Position numbers and translations under genes: made by a program. 64,000 nt of DNA from Ailurus styani (taxonomy: Eukaryota > Chordata > Mammalia > Carnivora > Ailuridae): contig LNAC01000135.1 of NCBI GenBank assembly GCA_002007465.1, positions 2,512,420 to 2,576,419 on the forward strand. The letters run 5' to 3'. The notes below the pieces were generated by a model that saw only the letters and a program-made list of their open reading frames with translations, was not told where the DNA came from and did not search any database. Shown here piece by piece: positions 47,107-50,498 of this stretch; the first letter of the stretch is position 1; the number at the start of each line of letters is the position of its first letter.

Positions 47107-49048
47107 TTTCACAGAGGGAGAGAGATCACAAGGAGGCAGAGGCAGGCAGAGAGAGGGGGGAAGCAGGCTCCCCGCTGAGCAGGGAGCCCGATGCGGGCCT
47201 CGAGATCATGACCTGAGCCGAAAGCAGAGACTTTAACCTACTGAGCCACCCAGGCGCCCATGGATTAAGTTTTATTTCATAAAGGCCAAACAGTTTATAA
47301 ACACTTGATGGTGATACAGTTCCAACTACCTCACCTATGGACAAAACTTGTTTGTCTTTTCACATTTATTCACATTTATGCTCAATTTTAGAAGAGAAAT
47401 ACCTAAATTAATAAAAAATTCACAAGCGAAAAATAATTGACATTCTTTTTTATGCAAATCATAGAAAGTGAGGATAGAATTTTTTTCTTTAAACAGTTTA
47501 AAATAGCATTCATTTATTTACTCGCTGTTAATGTATATTGAAGTGTAGGTGTGGTATGACTGGGTTCTCAGAGTCTCAAAAGGCTAAAATCAAGGTGACA
47601 GCCATAATTATCTGGAGCTTACAGTCTTCTAGGCTCATGTGGTTGTGGGAGAGGAGACGTGCATTTTAATACTAGTGCCAAGCAGTTACATTGGAGGTTT
47701 CCTTATGTTTGGCATATGGAATTGTTATTCGAAATATTCTCTTATGGATATACTCTAAAGGTGATTTATAGAGTGGCATAACTGATTGTTTTAGTTAAAC
47801 ATAAGAAACTTATAAACTTACAGATTAGTGATGTAGGAGACCAAACATGTATTCTGTCAGTGCTGTTGTTTCTTATAGCATTTTTGGAGGTCCACAGAAT
47901 GCTTTGAACATCTCTAGCACATCTTTCTTTGTTTCCATTTCTTCTATGGTGGCAAACTTTTGTCCTTTGAGGATATATTTAAATTTTTTTAAGATGTTTT
48001 ATTTATTTATTAGAGGGAGAGAGAGAGATTACAAGTAGGCAGAGAGGCAGGCAGAGAGAGAAGGAAGCAGGTTCCCTCCTGAGCAGAGAGCCTGATGGAG
48101 GGCTTGATCCCAGGACCCTGAGATCATGACCTGAGCTGAAGGCAGAGGCTTAACCCGCTGAGCCACCCAGGCGCCATCTTAATTTTTTTTTTTAATTTAA
48201 ATTCAGTTAGCCATATAGTACATTATTAGTTTCAGGTGTAGAGTTCAGTAATTCATCAGTTGCATGGGATAAATGATAAATAATTCATAATTGATGAATT
48301 AATCCAGAGGAATATGTATGCTTAGGTTTGGAATATAGTTTTATTCTTTTATTTTTTTACTTGAAACAAACTAAACTTGGAATATTTCTTAGTAGAAAAT
48401 GGGATATCACTGGCTTCTGCTCATTCTGTTTTAGGAAAGACCTTAATGTAACAGTAAATCTGATTATTCTTTATCTTTTAGGTTTTCTTTATATCTAAAC
48501 ATCCTAGCTTCTTCTGGCAACCAGTTTGCTGTTATTTGTGTTTGGGATTAAATTGTGTGTTCCTTGCTAAAAAGAATTTTCTTACTCTTGCTACCAACTG
48601 ACATATACTTAGGAAATTGTACTGTTGGAAATCCAAATTTTCTACTTTAATTATTTCAGATTTTAAAAGTAAATCTTGGCTTTTATTTTTACCTTTTTAA
48701 GCCAGTGATCTTCAAACCATTTTAAAACAGTGGAGGGGCACCTGGGTGATTTGACTCTTGGTTTTGGTTCAGGTCATGATCTCATGGGTGGTGGGATCAA
48801 GACACATTGGACTACCTGCTCAGTGGGGGAGTCTACCTGACGATTCTTTCAGGTTGTCCTCAGCTGTGTGCCAGGGGCTTTTCATACAGTATACACTCCT
48901 GAAATTAAGTAAGTCTTAAACATGTCTGATACTTACCACTTTATTTCTGTTTAATCTAGGCGACAAAAGGCTAGAGAGAGGCAGCAGAAATTGCTTGCAG
49001 AGTTTGCTTCACGACAGAAAAGCTTCATGGAAACTGCAATGGATGTTG
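4909..49048 (+). CDS. UBR3: UBR3 E3 ubiquitin ligase, central portion (18 exons, partial at both ends)
   Basis: UBR3 is a RING-type E3 ligase of the UBR family. From the literature, it pairs with the RAD6-type E2 enzymes UBE2A/B and does not bind classical N-degrons despite its UBR box. Eighteen exons (2,529 coding nt) were placed by joining translated segments at splice sites. Phases are consistent throughout and there is no internal stop or frameshift. I recognise the protein from long stretches matching my memory of human UBR3, for example [20 protein letters not shown] and [19 protein letters not shown]. The portion is roughly residues 440-1280. It lacks the N-terminal UBR zinc finger and the RING-H2 domain, so it is the helical middle of the protein. 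All introns are GT-AG except the one after 29340, which starts with AT. Exons are labelled w1-w18 here; true exon numbers cannot be known from the window. Confidence 0.95.
5040..6399 (+). other. UBR3: UBR3 intron w1-w2
   Basis: GT-AG intron of 1.36 kb. One old truncated Can-SINE (5445-5545); otherwise no recognisable feature. Confidence 0.85.
5445..5545 (+). mobile_element. old truncated Can-SINE
   Basis: GGGGCATCTGGCTGGCTCAG head followed by the tRNA B-box-like GAGTTCAAGACCC and a short GATTACTTAAAA tail. Diverged, without the CT-rich section. Confidence 0.75.
6400..6628 (+). CDS. UBR3: UBR3 exon w2 (229 nt)
   Basis: Acceptor AATTTACAG, donor CAAG/GTAAAC; phase 0 in, phase 1 out. Reads [20 protein letters not shown], then a segment with [20 protein letters not shown] and a hydrophobic helix [20 protein letters not shown]. 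The hydrophobic run lies within the helical scaffold. I do not read it as a membrane segment, because UBR3 is a soluble protein. Confidence 0.95.
7250..7500 (+). repeat. MIR
   Basis: Near-full MIR pattern: TTTGCTATGTACGAGGCACT, TTATTATTATCC, TTTACAGATGAATAAG and AGACAGCTAGTAAATGACAG. Confidence 0.85.
7790..8010 (+). repeat. MIR
   Basis: TTGAGCACTCACTATGTGCT, then CCATTTTATAGGTGAGGGAA and a degenerate right half. Second MIR in the same orientation within 600 nt. Confidence 0.8.
8341..8531 (-). mobile_element. Can-SINE
   Basis: Reversed tail then GAGAGAGAGAG runs, a G9 run near 8383 and a TGTGCCACCCAGGCCCCC end. Confidence 0.9.
9840..10062 (+). mobile_element. Can-SINE
   Basis: Head GGGGTGCCTGGGTGGCTCAG, tRNA-like promoter region, CT-rich section (TCTCTCTCTCTCTTTCAC) and a degenerated A-tail. 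Confidence 0.95.
10240..10295. repeat. (GT)n-rich microsatellite
   Basis: TTGTGTGTGTGTGTGAATGT followed by further TGTGTG steps. Confidence 0.6.
10300..11025 (+). mobile_element. L2 LINE 3' portion
   Basis: The start encodes a decayed L2 reverse-transcriptase tail ([10 protein letters not shown] in one frame). The body has the C-rich L2 3' pattern, and it ends with the diagnostic AGTAAGTGCTGAATAAATAT. Confidence 0.8.
11530..11785 (-). mobile_element. Can-SINE with long GA run
   Basis: Reversed A-tail, GAGAGAGA tract (about 11599-11620) followed by alternating GC-rich CGCGCGCGCACAGG, and a CTGAGCCACCCAGGTGCCCC end. Confidence 0.93.
12770..12920 (+). repeat. MIR fragment
   Basis: CCCCATTTTATAGTTGGGGA followed by AAGTAACACACCATATGTCTGG. 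It ends about 70 nt before exon w3. Confidence 0.65.
12993..13172 (+). CDS. UBR3: UBR3 exon w3 (180 nt)
   Basis: Acceptor TGTCTGTTTTAG, donor CAAG/GTATGA; phase 1 in and out. Reads [20 protein letters not shown] and continues to [16 protein letters not shown]. Because both ends are phase 1 and the length is a multiple of three, skipping it would keep the frame. Preceded by a 6.4 kb intron. Confidence 0.95.
13173..13738 (+). other. UBR3: UBR3 intron w3-w4
   Basis: GT-AG intron of 566 nt, AT-rich, with no repeat or other feature recognised. Confidence 0.85.
13739..13872 (+). CDS. UBR3: UBR3 exon w4 (134 nt)
   Basis: Acceptor TTTTTGCAAG, donor AGG/GTATGT; phase 1 in, phase 0 out. Reads [20 protein letters not shown], then [34 protein letters not shown] at the exon start resembles the donor of w3 just upstream (GTATGAATTT). 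The frame places the exon edge at 13739. Confidence 0.94.
15150..15480 (+). mobile_element. L2 fragment
   Basis: C/T-rich stretch with the L2-like order ACTCTGATCTGTCC, CTTGCTTAAAAAAATCATTC and TAAGATCCTCCATCATTTGC. Diverged. Confidence 0.5.
15492..15600 (+). repeat. MER5A-type hAT fragment
   Basis: AGAATCATCCTGGAAGCTTT then CAGAGATTCTGATTTATTTG match the interior of MER5A. The terminal repeats are missing. Confidence 0.65.
15780..16330 (-). mobile_element. L2 fragment, antisense
   Basis: Starts TTCATTTGTTCATTCACT, then TGCCAGACACTTATCTAGAC and CTCATGGGGCAGCCCGATGG, ending near AGGAGGATTATTCTGACAAC. This is the reverse order expected of L2. Confidence 0.6.
16540..16755 (+). repeat. MIR
   Basis: AAATAACTTGCCCAAGTTCA, CACAGCTATTAAGTAGAAGC and a right half reaching GAGCTCTTTCC. 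Confidence 0.8.
17195..17330 (+). repeat. MIR fragment
   Basis: ATTTTACAAACATTATTTCA, GGAGGTAGATAGTATTATAT and CATATGGATAAACAGACTGA follow the MIR core order. Confidence 0.65.
18005..18788 (-). mobile_element. L1 3' end, antisense
   Basis: Long antisense L1 match: TTCACTTAGCATAATGTTTT, CCATTACATGGATGTACCAC, GGTCATATGGTAACTCTATG and TTCTCCACATCCTTGCCAAC. Diverged, so inserted well before the young carnivore copies. Confidence 0.85.
19000..19165 (-). mobile_element. L1 3' terminal fragment, antisense
   Basis: GTGTGCAGTTCATTGACATT and TGTGCAACCATCACCACCAT are L1 3'-UTR blocks. Confidence 0.7.
19478..19564 (+). CDS. UBR3: UBR3 exon w5 (87 nt)
   Basis: Acceptor CATTATTTTTAG, donor GAG/GTATGT; phase 0 both ends. 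The 29 codons read [20 protein letters not shown] then FDAINFVDE. The exon is isolated between introns of 5.6 and 6.7 kb. It was placed by splice sites plus continuity with the exons on either side. Confidence 0.94.
20120..20155. repeat. (CT)n then poly-T
   Basis: Short CTCTCTCTCT run followed by TTTTTTTTT; simple sequence. Confidence 0.7.
20290..20640 (-). mobile_element. old L1 3' UTR, antisense
   Basis: AGGACGTTAATGTTAATATA, TTGTCCAGTGTTGTCCTTTA and a degenerate remainder match the older mammalian L1M 3'-UTR pattern. Confidence 0.6.
21010..21215 (+). repeat. MIR remnant, followed by SINEs
   Basis: CTCAGAACAACCTTGTGAAG, AATGACTTACCTATAGTTAC and CTTAATTCCTTGTCTGGTAG. The last block reappears as CTTGTCTGGTAGTATTTC after the SINE at 21440, marking that SINE's target duplication. 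Confidence 0.7.
21246..21440 (-). mobile_element. Can-SINE
   Basis: AAAAAAAGATTTTATTTACT start and CTGAGCCACCTAGGTACCCC end. Target duplication CTTGTCTGGTAGTATTTC on both sides (21209 and 21439). Confidence 0.93.
21561..21786 (-). mobile_element. Can-SINE
   Basis: T17 tract, AAGATTTTATTTATTTATTT start and CTGAACCACCCAGGCACCCC end. TAGGTAGTTTT/TAGACAGTTTT flank it as a degenerate target duplication. Confidence 0.95.
21798..22020 (-). mobile_element. Can-SINE
   Basis: TTTAAGATTTTATTTTTATT start, GA-rich body and ACACCCAGGTTCCCT end. Third consecutive copy in the same orientation. Confidence 0.92.
22390..23120 (-). mobile_element. L2 fragment, antisense, split by a SINE
   Basis: CAGCACATATTTATTGAATA, then GAGGCAGAGGGAACAGCATA and GAACCATTAAAAGATTGTGA follow antisense L2 order. 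The SINE at 22643-22829 interrupts it. Confidence 0.65.
22643..22829 (+). mobile_element. Can-SINE with 17-nt target duplication
   Basis: GGGGCACCTGGGTAGCTCAG head and AATAAATAAA tail, flanked by AAAGATATGGTAATTCA (22626-22642) and AAAGATATGCTAATCCA (22830-22846). A C14 run near 22720 replaces part of the body. Confidence 0.95.
23471..23681 (-). mobile_element. Can-SINE
   Basis: AAAGATTTATTTATTTGAGA start and TTGAGCTACCCAGATACCCC end. Flanked by CCAACGTCAAGTTTTT and CCAACATGAAGTTTTT. Confidence 0.93.
23811..23852. repeat. (GT)n microsatellite
   Basis: About 20 uninterrupted TG units following CTCTCTC; likely length-polymorphic. Confidence 0.9.
23980..24430 (-). mobile_element. L2 fragment, antisense
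   Basis: AGATGTTGAGTTTAGTTTGG, GGAATTCAGGGGTGAGACTT and TTTGGGAGTCATCTTGGTAG are antisense L2 blocks in the right order. Confidence 0.7.
24575..24780 (+). repeat. MIR
   Basis: AAGATAATCCTCACAGCTGT, TTAAGTAACTTGCTCACACT and CAGGGTTTGAACTCATGCAA. Confidence 0.8.
24870..25255 (-). mobile_element. L1 3' end, antisense
   Basis: AACATAAAATTTACCATCGG, AGCCCCTGACAACTACCATT and TTATTTCACTTAGCATAATG. Confidence 0.8.
25436..25490. repeat. 18-19 nt tandem repeat, three copies
   Basis: Units TTTTTCTTAACTTGTTTAA, TTTTTCTAATTTGTTTAA and TTTTTCTTATTTGTTTAA follow one another directly. Confidence 0.8.
25740..25870 (-). repeat. MIR fragment
   Basis: ACTTATAAAATGAGAACATT then CTCAGGATTAAATGAGGTAA, the antisense MIR core. 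Confidence 0.7.
26226..26291 (+). CDS. UBR3: UBR3 exon w6 (66 nt)
   Basis: Acceptor TTTATTCCAG, donor AAG/GTAAGA; phase 0 both ends. The 22 codons read [20 protein letters not shown] then SK. The [13 protein letters not shown] stretch resembles the segment conserved across UBR-family ligases (F-H-[LI]-P-L-H-R). This supports assignment to the family independently of recalling UBR3 itself. Confidence 0.95.
26381..26470 (+). CDS. UBR3: UBR3 exon w7 (90 nt)
   Basis: Acceptor CATAATTTTTAG, donor CAA/GTATGT; phase 0 both ends. The 30 codons read [20 protein letters not shown] then [10 protein letters not shown]. Only 89 nt separate it from w6, the shortest intron in the window. Confidence 0.95.
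26471..27801 (+). other. UBR3: UBR3 intron w7-w8
   Basis: GT-AG intron of 1.33 kb with one short antisense L1 insertion (26699-26947) flanked by target-site duplications; the rest shows nothing. Confidence 0.85.
26699..26947 (-). mobile_element. 5'-truncated L1 with target duplication
   Basis: Carnivore L1 3' end (GTCTGTGAATCATCAGTCTT, CATAGCACATACCCTCCCCA) flanked by perfect CTCATAGGGAAGTTT copies at 26684-26698 and 26948-26962. Confidence 0.88.
27802..27930 (+). CDS. UBR3: UBR3 exon w8 (129 nt)
   Basis: Acceptor TGCTTTACTAG, donor CAG/GTAAGC; phase 0 both ends. The 43 codons read [20 protein letters not shown] then [23 protein letters not shown]. The W-x-R-N-G block resembles the 'MWVRNG' stretch common to UBR-family E3s. 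Confidence 0.96.
27931..28602 (+). other. UBR3: UBR3 intron w8-w9
   Basis: GT-AG intron of 672 nt. From about 27990 to 28500 the base composition turns G-rich and looks like an interspersed repeat, possibly an LTR, of a family I cannot name. Confidence 0.75.
27990..28500. repeat. unclassified G-rich repeat-like block
   Basis: Compositionally distinct from the flanking intron and bounded by AT-rich sequence. It may be an LTR, but I cannot assign a family. Confidence 0.3.
28603..28655 (+). CDS. UBR3: UBR3 exon w9 (53 nt)
   Basis: The acceptor follows a T-rich tract of about 30 nt and ends TTTTAAAG; donor AAG/GTAAGC. Phase 0 in, phase 2 out. Reads [17 protein letters not shown]. It is the shortest confirmed coding exon here and too short to detect without its neighbours. 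Confidence 0.94.
28757..28890 (+). CDS. UBR3: UBR3 exon w10 (134 nt)
   Basis: Acceptor CTTATTATAG, donor TTAG/GTAAAA; phase 2 in, phase 1 out. Reads [30 protein letters not shown] and [15 protein letters not shown]. Lies 101 nt after w9. Confidence 0.95.
28891..29254 (+). other. UBR3: UBR3 intron w10-w11
   Basis: GT-AG intron of 364 nt with no repeat or feature recognised. Confidence 0.85.
29255..29340 (+). CDS. UBR3: UBR3 exon w11 (86 nt), followed by a U12-type intron
   Basis: Acceptor ATTGTTTTAG; phase 1 in, phase 0 out. Reads [20 protein letters not shown] then RTHSSLLDL. No GT follows the last codon. The exon runs straight into CTC/ATATCCTTTT, the consensus 5' splice site of minor-spliceosome AT-AC introns. 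Reading past it reaches a stop after three codons (ATA TCC TTT TAA), so the exon must end here. Confidence 0.9.
29768..29963 (-). mobile_element. Can-SINE with target duplication
   Basis: Poly-T, AAGATTTTATTTATTTGTTT start and CTGAGCCACCCAGGTGTCCC end; CTTAGAATTCAGTCTT and CTTAGAATTTAGTCTT flank it. Confidence 0.94.
29990..30168 (-). mobile_element. Can-SINE
   Basis: T18 tract, AAGATTTTACTTATTTGACC start and CTGAGCCACCCACGTGCCC end. Separated from the previous copy by under 30 nt. Confidence 0.92.
30312..30509 (-). mobile_element. Can-SINE
   Basis: TTAAAGAGATTTTATTTATT start, GCACAAGTAGGCAGAGTGGC body and CTGAGCCACCCAGGCACCCC end, flanked by TTAATAAGATTTTA on both sides. GGAGCCCGATG occurs twice inside, a small internal duplication. 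Confidence 0.94.
31273..31281 (+). promoter_or_regulatory. U12-type branch-point-like site
   Basis: TTTCTTGAC matches eight of nine positions of the minor-spliceosome branch consensus TTCCTTRAC. The presumed branch adenosine (31280) is 12 nt before the in-frame exon edge at 31293, a normal U12 spacing. Confidence 0.65.
31293..31434 (+). CDS. UBR3: UBR3 exon w12 (about 142 nt; 5' edge uncertain)
   Basis: The donor AAAG/GTACGT is clear and leaves phase 1. The frame reads [20 protein letters not shown] then [27 protein letters not shown]. The 5' edge is placed at 31293 because w11 ends in phase 0 and the human protein, as I recall it, runs [14 protein letters not shown]. That leaves intron-terminal bases AT (31291-31292), 12 nt after a U12-like branch point at 31280. 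The AG at 31298-31299 would shift the frame. The AC at 31282-31283 would keep the frame but add three residues and lies only 3 nt from the branch adenosine. Confidence 0.82.
31435..33987 (+). other. UBR3: UBR3 intron w12-w13
   Basis: GT-AG intron of 2.55 kb, unusually free of young repeats. Only a MER5A-like fragment near 32330-32455 was recognised. Confidence 0.8.
32330..32455 (+). repeat. MER5A-like fragment
   Basis: TTTAACAAGCTCTATAAGAT and GTAAAGTTTGAGACACTGAG resemble the 3' half of MER5-type elements. Confidence 0.5.
33988..34084 (+). CDS. UBR3: UBR3 exon w13 (97 nt)
   Basis: Acceptor TGAATAATAG, donor ATT/GTAAGT; phase 1 in, phase 2 out. Reads [20 protein letters not shown] then [12 protein letters not shown]. 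The D-P-x-x-x-x-L-R block is embedded in the family's helical core. Confidence 0.95.
34981..35195 (-). mobile_element. Can-SINE with long GA tract
   Basis: TTTAAAGATTTTATTTATTT start, about 20 GA units (35001-35041) and CTGAGCCACCCACGAGCCC end. The GA tract is likely polymorphic. Confidence 0.94.
35861..36842 (+). mobile_element. Tigger-like (pogo/Tc1-mariner) DNA transposon fossil
   Basis: Left end CAGTTGATCCTCATTGTTTG. The interior in decayed frames suggests a Tigger transposase: [20 protein letters not shown], then [12 protein letters not shown]. The right end GTGAATAAAGGCAGTTGACTG resembles the inverted left end. Frameshifts and stops are frequent, so it is long dead. Confidence 0.65.
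37150..37532 (-). mobile_element. carnivore L1 3' UTR, antisense
   Basis: TTAGTTTCAGGTGTACAATA, AGTTTGTTCTCTGTAATTAA and CTTAGCATAATACTCTCTAG are the same family as the copy at 58235. Confidence 0.85.
37533..37672 (-). mobile_element. partial Can-SINE
   Basis: GGGAGAAGCAGGCTCCCCAC, GACCCTGAGATCATGACCTG and TAACTGACTGAGC. It lacks the A-tail side, and the head is eroded. Confidence 0.8.
37676..38224 (-). mobile_element. L1 ORF2 region, antisense, interrupted by a SINE
   Basis: TGTGTTTATTGGCCATTTGT, GAGTTCATTATATATTATGA and, after the SINE, TTTTGTTGCTTGTGCTTTTG. This follows the antisense L1 ORF2 order continuing from 37532. Confidence 0.8.
37909..38103 (-). mobile_element. Can-SINE, mustelid-like variant
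   Basis: AAAAGATTTTATTTATTTAT start, TTACAAGTAGGCAGAGAGGC body and CTGAGCCACCCAGGCGCCCC end. Flanks CAAAGTTAATTTT and AAAAGTTAATTTT mark the target duplication. Confidence 0.95.
38225..38502 (-). mobile_element. short L1 3' end nested in an older L1
   Basis: GTCTGTGAATCATCAGGCTT and AGAAGTCTCTTATGGTTTGT are the carnivore L1 3' end. The host L1 sequence CTAAGAGTTTT appears on both sides (38219 and 38501) as target duplication. Confidence 0.85.
38503..38660 (-). mobile_element. L1 ORF2 region continued, antisense
   Basis: TCTTTGATACATTTTGAGTT and GTGGTCCAATTTCATTCTTA resume the host L1 after the nested insertion. Confidence 0.8.
38661..38807 (-). mobile_element. Can-SINE beside an assembly ambiguity
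   Basis: T25 followed by G8, T and an N (38695), then a normal SINE right half ending CTGAGCCACCCAGGCGCCCC. The GA-rich part between tail and body is missing, probably lost in sequencing. Confidence 0.88.
39130..39271 (+). CDS. UBR3: UBR3 exon w14 (142 nt)
   Basis: Acceptor TTTATTTTTACAG, donor AAG/GTACAG; phase 2 in, phase 0 out. Reads [20 protein letters not shown], then [28 protein letters not shown]. The proline-rich [14 protein letters not shown] loop precedes a hydrophobic helix. A 5.0 kb intron precedes it. Confidence 0.95.
39880..40110 (+). repeat. MIR
   Basis: TATAATCCTCACAATAATTC, AAAGATGAGAAAACTAAGGC and a degenerate tail ending CACCACTGTGCC. Confidence 0.7.
40690..40800 (+). repeat. 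MIR fragment
   Basis: TATATGCCAGGTGCTGTACT and ATGAATTATCCTATCTATTA match the left MIR half. Confidence 0.65.
41166..41270 (+). CDS. UBR3: UBR3 exon w15 (105 nt)
   Basis: Acceptor TTCTCTTTAAAG, donor GAG/GTAAGT; phase 0 both ends. Reads [20 protein letters not shown] then [15 protein letters not shown]. It finishes with an acidic cluster (8 of the last 10 residues E or D, counting AEEESDEE) that opens a probably disordered linker. Confidence 0.95.
41271..42274 (+). other. UBR3: UBR3 intron w15-w16
   Basis: GT-AG intron of 1.0 kb without recognised repeats. An open stretch at 42152-42270 was examined and rejected as an exon. Confidence 0.8.
42275..42448 (+). CDS. UBR3: UBR3 exon w16 (174 nt)
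   Basis: Acceptor TTCATGTTTTAG, donor CAA/GTAAGT; phase 0 both ends, 58 codons. Reads [20 protein letters not shown], then a basic stretch and a serine-rich tail [11 protein letters not shown]. As I recall it, human UBR3 has glycine where this sequence has the cysteine in SVCGP. Linker-like and likely disordered at its end. Confidence 0.94.
42631..42663 (+). other. UBR3: candidate in-frame cassette exon of UBR3 (33 nt)
   Basis: A pyrimidine-rich tract ending TTTAATCTGCCAG precedes 33 nt without a stop in the UBR3 phase, followed by GAG/GTAGAT. The flanking exons w16 and w17 meet in phase 0, so inclusion would insert 11 residues ([11 protein letters not shown]) into the serine-rich linker without breaking the frame. 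The TGC just before the AG resembles the arrangement seen at neural microexons. The donor is weak at +4 and +5. I do not recall this exon in UBR3, so it is a prediction only. Confidence 0.4.
43851..43893 (-). mobile_element. 43-nt L1 tail insertion with perfect target duplication
   Basis: TTTTTTTTAATAGAAGTGTA and ATTGATATACAATGTTATAT are an L1 3' terminus. AAGAGTATAGTA flanks it exactly at 43839-43850 and 43894-43905. Confidence 0.8.
44265..44725 (+). CDS. UBR3: UBR3 exon w17 (461 nt, largest in window)
   Basis: Acceptor TTGAATGGTAG, donor AAAG/GTAATT; phase 0 in, phase 2 out. Begins [20 protein letters not shown], then has a serine/proline linker and a long helix [20 protein letters not shown]. 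Next come [20 protein letters not shown] and [20 protein letters not shown]. The exon ends with [12 protein letters not shown] and KKTLDKEER. By analogy with UBR1/UBR2, the middle may be the winged-helix-like region and the end starts the charged helix before the RING. That assignment is inference. Confidence 0.95.
45250..45430 (-). mobile_element. Can-SINE remnant with expanded AT-rich tail
   Basis: 45378-45430 is an eroded SINE head (GAGTTGCCTGCTCTACTGAC ... CTAGATGCCCC). The region before it is built from AAAATTAATTTT-type palindromic units, likely an expanded A-tail. Confidence 0.6.
45480..45990 (-). mobile_element. L2 fragment, antisense
   Basis: AAGATGTCCAGTCAGATAAA, GGAGTGGTGTTCAAGGGGGT and TTCAGTAGTTAGGAGGTCAT follow antisense L2 order. 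Confidence 0.6.
46095..46282 (+). mobile_element. Can-SINE with target duplication
   Basis: GGTGCCTAGGTGGCTCAGTC head, CT-rich section and AAATAAATAAATAAATAAAT tail; AAGAATGTAGGAGA on both sides (46081 and 46283). Confidence 0.94.
46463..46675 (-). mobile_element. Can-SINE, mustelid-like variant
   Basis: Poly-T, AAAGATTTTTATTTATTCAT start, TTACAAGCAGGCAGAGAGGC body and CTGAGCCACCCAGGCGCCC end; TCATTAACCTCTT flanks both sides. Confidence 0.95.
47064..47259 (-). mobile_element. Can-SINE
   Basis: (TTTA)n tail, CACAAGGAGGCAGAGGCAGG body and CTGAGCCACCCAGGCGCCC end; TGGATTAAGTTTTATT flanks both sides (47053 and 47260). Confidence 0.95.
47066..47110. repeat. (TTTA)n microsatellite in a SINE tail
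   Basis: About 11 TTTA units forming the reversed A-tail of the next SINE; likely length-polymorphic. Confidence 0.9.
47986..48176 (-). mobile_element. Can-SINE, mustelid-like variant
   Basis: TTAAGATGTTTTATTTATTT start, TTACAAGTAGGCAGAGAGGC body and CTGAGCCACCCAGGCGCC end. Confidence 0.94.
48190..48255 (-). mobile_element. short L1 3' tail
   Basis: AATTCAGTTAGCCATATAGT and TTAGTTTCAGGTGTAGAGTT are the L1 3' terminus, directly next to the SINE. Confidence 0.7.
48735..48855 (+). mobile_element. partial Can-SINE
   Basis: GGGGCACCTGGGTGATTTGA head with part of the tRNA-like region deleted, then TCAGGTCATGATCTCATGGG; no tail. Lies about 100 nt upstream of exon w18. Confidence 0.8.
48960..49048 (+). 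CDS. UBR3: UBR3 exon w18 (89 nt), pre-RING helix
   Basis: Acceptor TGTTTAATCTAG, donor TTG/GTAAGT; phase 2 in, phase 1 out. Reads [20 protein letters not shown] then [10 protein letters not shown]. Such a charged helix just before the RING corresponds in position to the helix that contacts the back of the RAD6-type E2 in yeast Ubr1 (U2BR). That role here is inferred. The next exon, which should lead into the RING cysteines, is not in the remaining 15 kb. Confidence 0.95.
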
Positions 49049-50290
49049 GTAAGTTAAAATTTATTAGTTCAGAACTCTTATAATGACACGTATTACTTCA
49101 GGGACTATCTAGTTCAATTTTTCACCAGTTTTCAACATTACAGACAGATGATTTCTAGTCTTTATTTAAACAATAGAGCGATGGAGGATCAGACTGTTAT
49201 AGGCAGTTTATTCTGTTGTTGCGTAGTTGTAATTGTTAGAAAGTTCTTTCTGATGGTAGCAATATGATATCCTCTGCTATTTTTCTCTATTAGATTGTCC
49301 TTTGTATTTGTGAGGTTTACCCACATGTATTTACTTATTCTGATTTTTCCTGTGAAATCATCCTAAGATTTTTGAAATAGCTTTCAAATACTTTTAGTGC
49401 CTCCTCCTTCTGCTACTCCTTCAGTTGTTCTTAAGATCAGTTGCACTTCTCACTTCCATTAAGATTAGCATCAGGTATAGTGAGAGGGGATGCCATTTTC
49501 CTGTATGATAATAGATTGCTATGAGGAATTTTTTACAAACCTTGGAAGAATAGATTAAATTTCAGTTAATCTCAGTCTTCAGTTAACCAGCATATTCCCT
49601 TTCCCGACTACCTCTTACATTCCAGTAACTTTTTTCTTTTTCTAACTTTTAGACAGAAATGCTGAAATAAAGTCGTGCATTTAGTTAAAGTGTATACACA
49701 TACATACATTCAAACATACATACATTCTTTCACAATGTAATCTTAGAAATGACATAGTATTTCTGTATAAAAGTACATTCTCATGCGCTTTTGTGCACAT
49801 AAGCACACATAATCAACATCCAGAAGAGGTGTGGGGAGTGGGTTAGTCCAGATACAATATAATGTCTTCTGAACCATCAACAGGTGAGTTTATGTTCAGG
49901 ACGTAACTTTGATGTAAAGAATACTTTTTATCAGATTAATTTATTATCAGTTGACTTTCTCATATGAAAGATGAGGATTTAGTTCATTAACACTACTTTT
50001 CCTTTTTCCATCTCTTCTTTTCCTTCTTTTTAGAAATTCATAATCAATATTATTTTTTACATATCAAGTATAATGTATATTAATTGTTCTCCGAATAGCC
50101 AGTTCCTTCATACCCCTTCATATAAAGTGAATTAATAAGCACCCCTATTTTTCCTTTCCTCATCTCTACCTTTTGCCTTTATCAGGTATTTACTTTTAAA
50201 TTGTTAGGGTTGCTCACATTTTCTTTTGCAGTCACAATCAAGTGTTCCATCCAGAGGTTGACTGTAAGTGTTGAGAAATAATATGACTTT

Positions 50291-50498
50291 AAAAAATTTT
50301 TCCTAAATTTTTATTTACTTATTTTTTTAAGACTTTATTTATTTGAGAGAGAGAGAGAACATGAACGGGGGAGGGATGGAGAGAGAGGGAGAAGCAGACT
50401 CCCCTGCTGATCAGGGAACTAGAGTTGATCCCAGGACTTTGGGATCATGACCTGAGCCGAAGGCAGATGCTTAACTGATTGAGCCACCTAGGTGCCCC
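50291..50498 (-). mobile_element. Can-SINE with perfect 18-nt target duplication
   Basis: AAGACTTTATTTATTTGAGA, TTGAGCCACCTAGGTGCCCC. GAGAAATAATATGACTTT flanks it exactly at 50273-50290 and 50499-50516. Confidence 0.95.

Larger units (their letters stand above)
44726..48959 (+). other. UBR3: UBR3 intron w17-w18
   Basis: GT-AG intron of 4.2 kb with an AT-rich SINE tail (45240-45430), an antisense L2 piece, five further Can-SINEs and a short L1 tail. 46880-47020 shows a T-run followed by unclassified sequence. Confidence 0.85.
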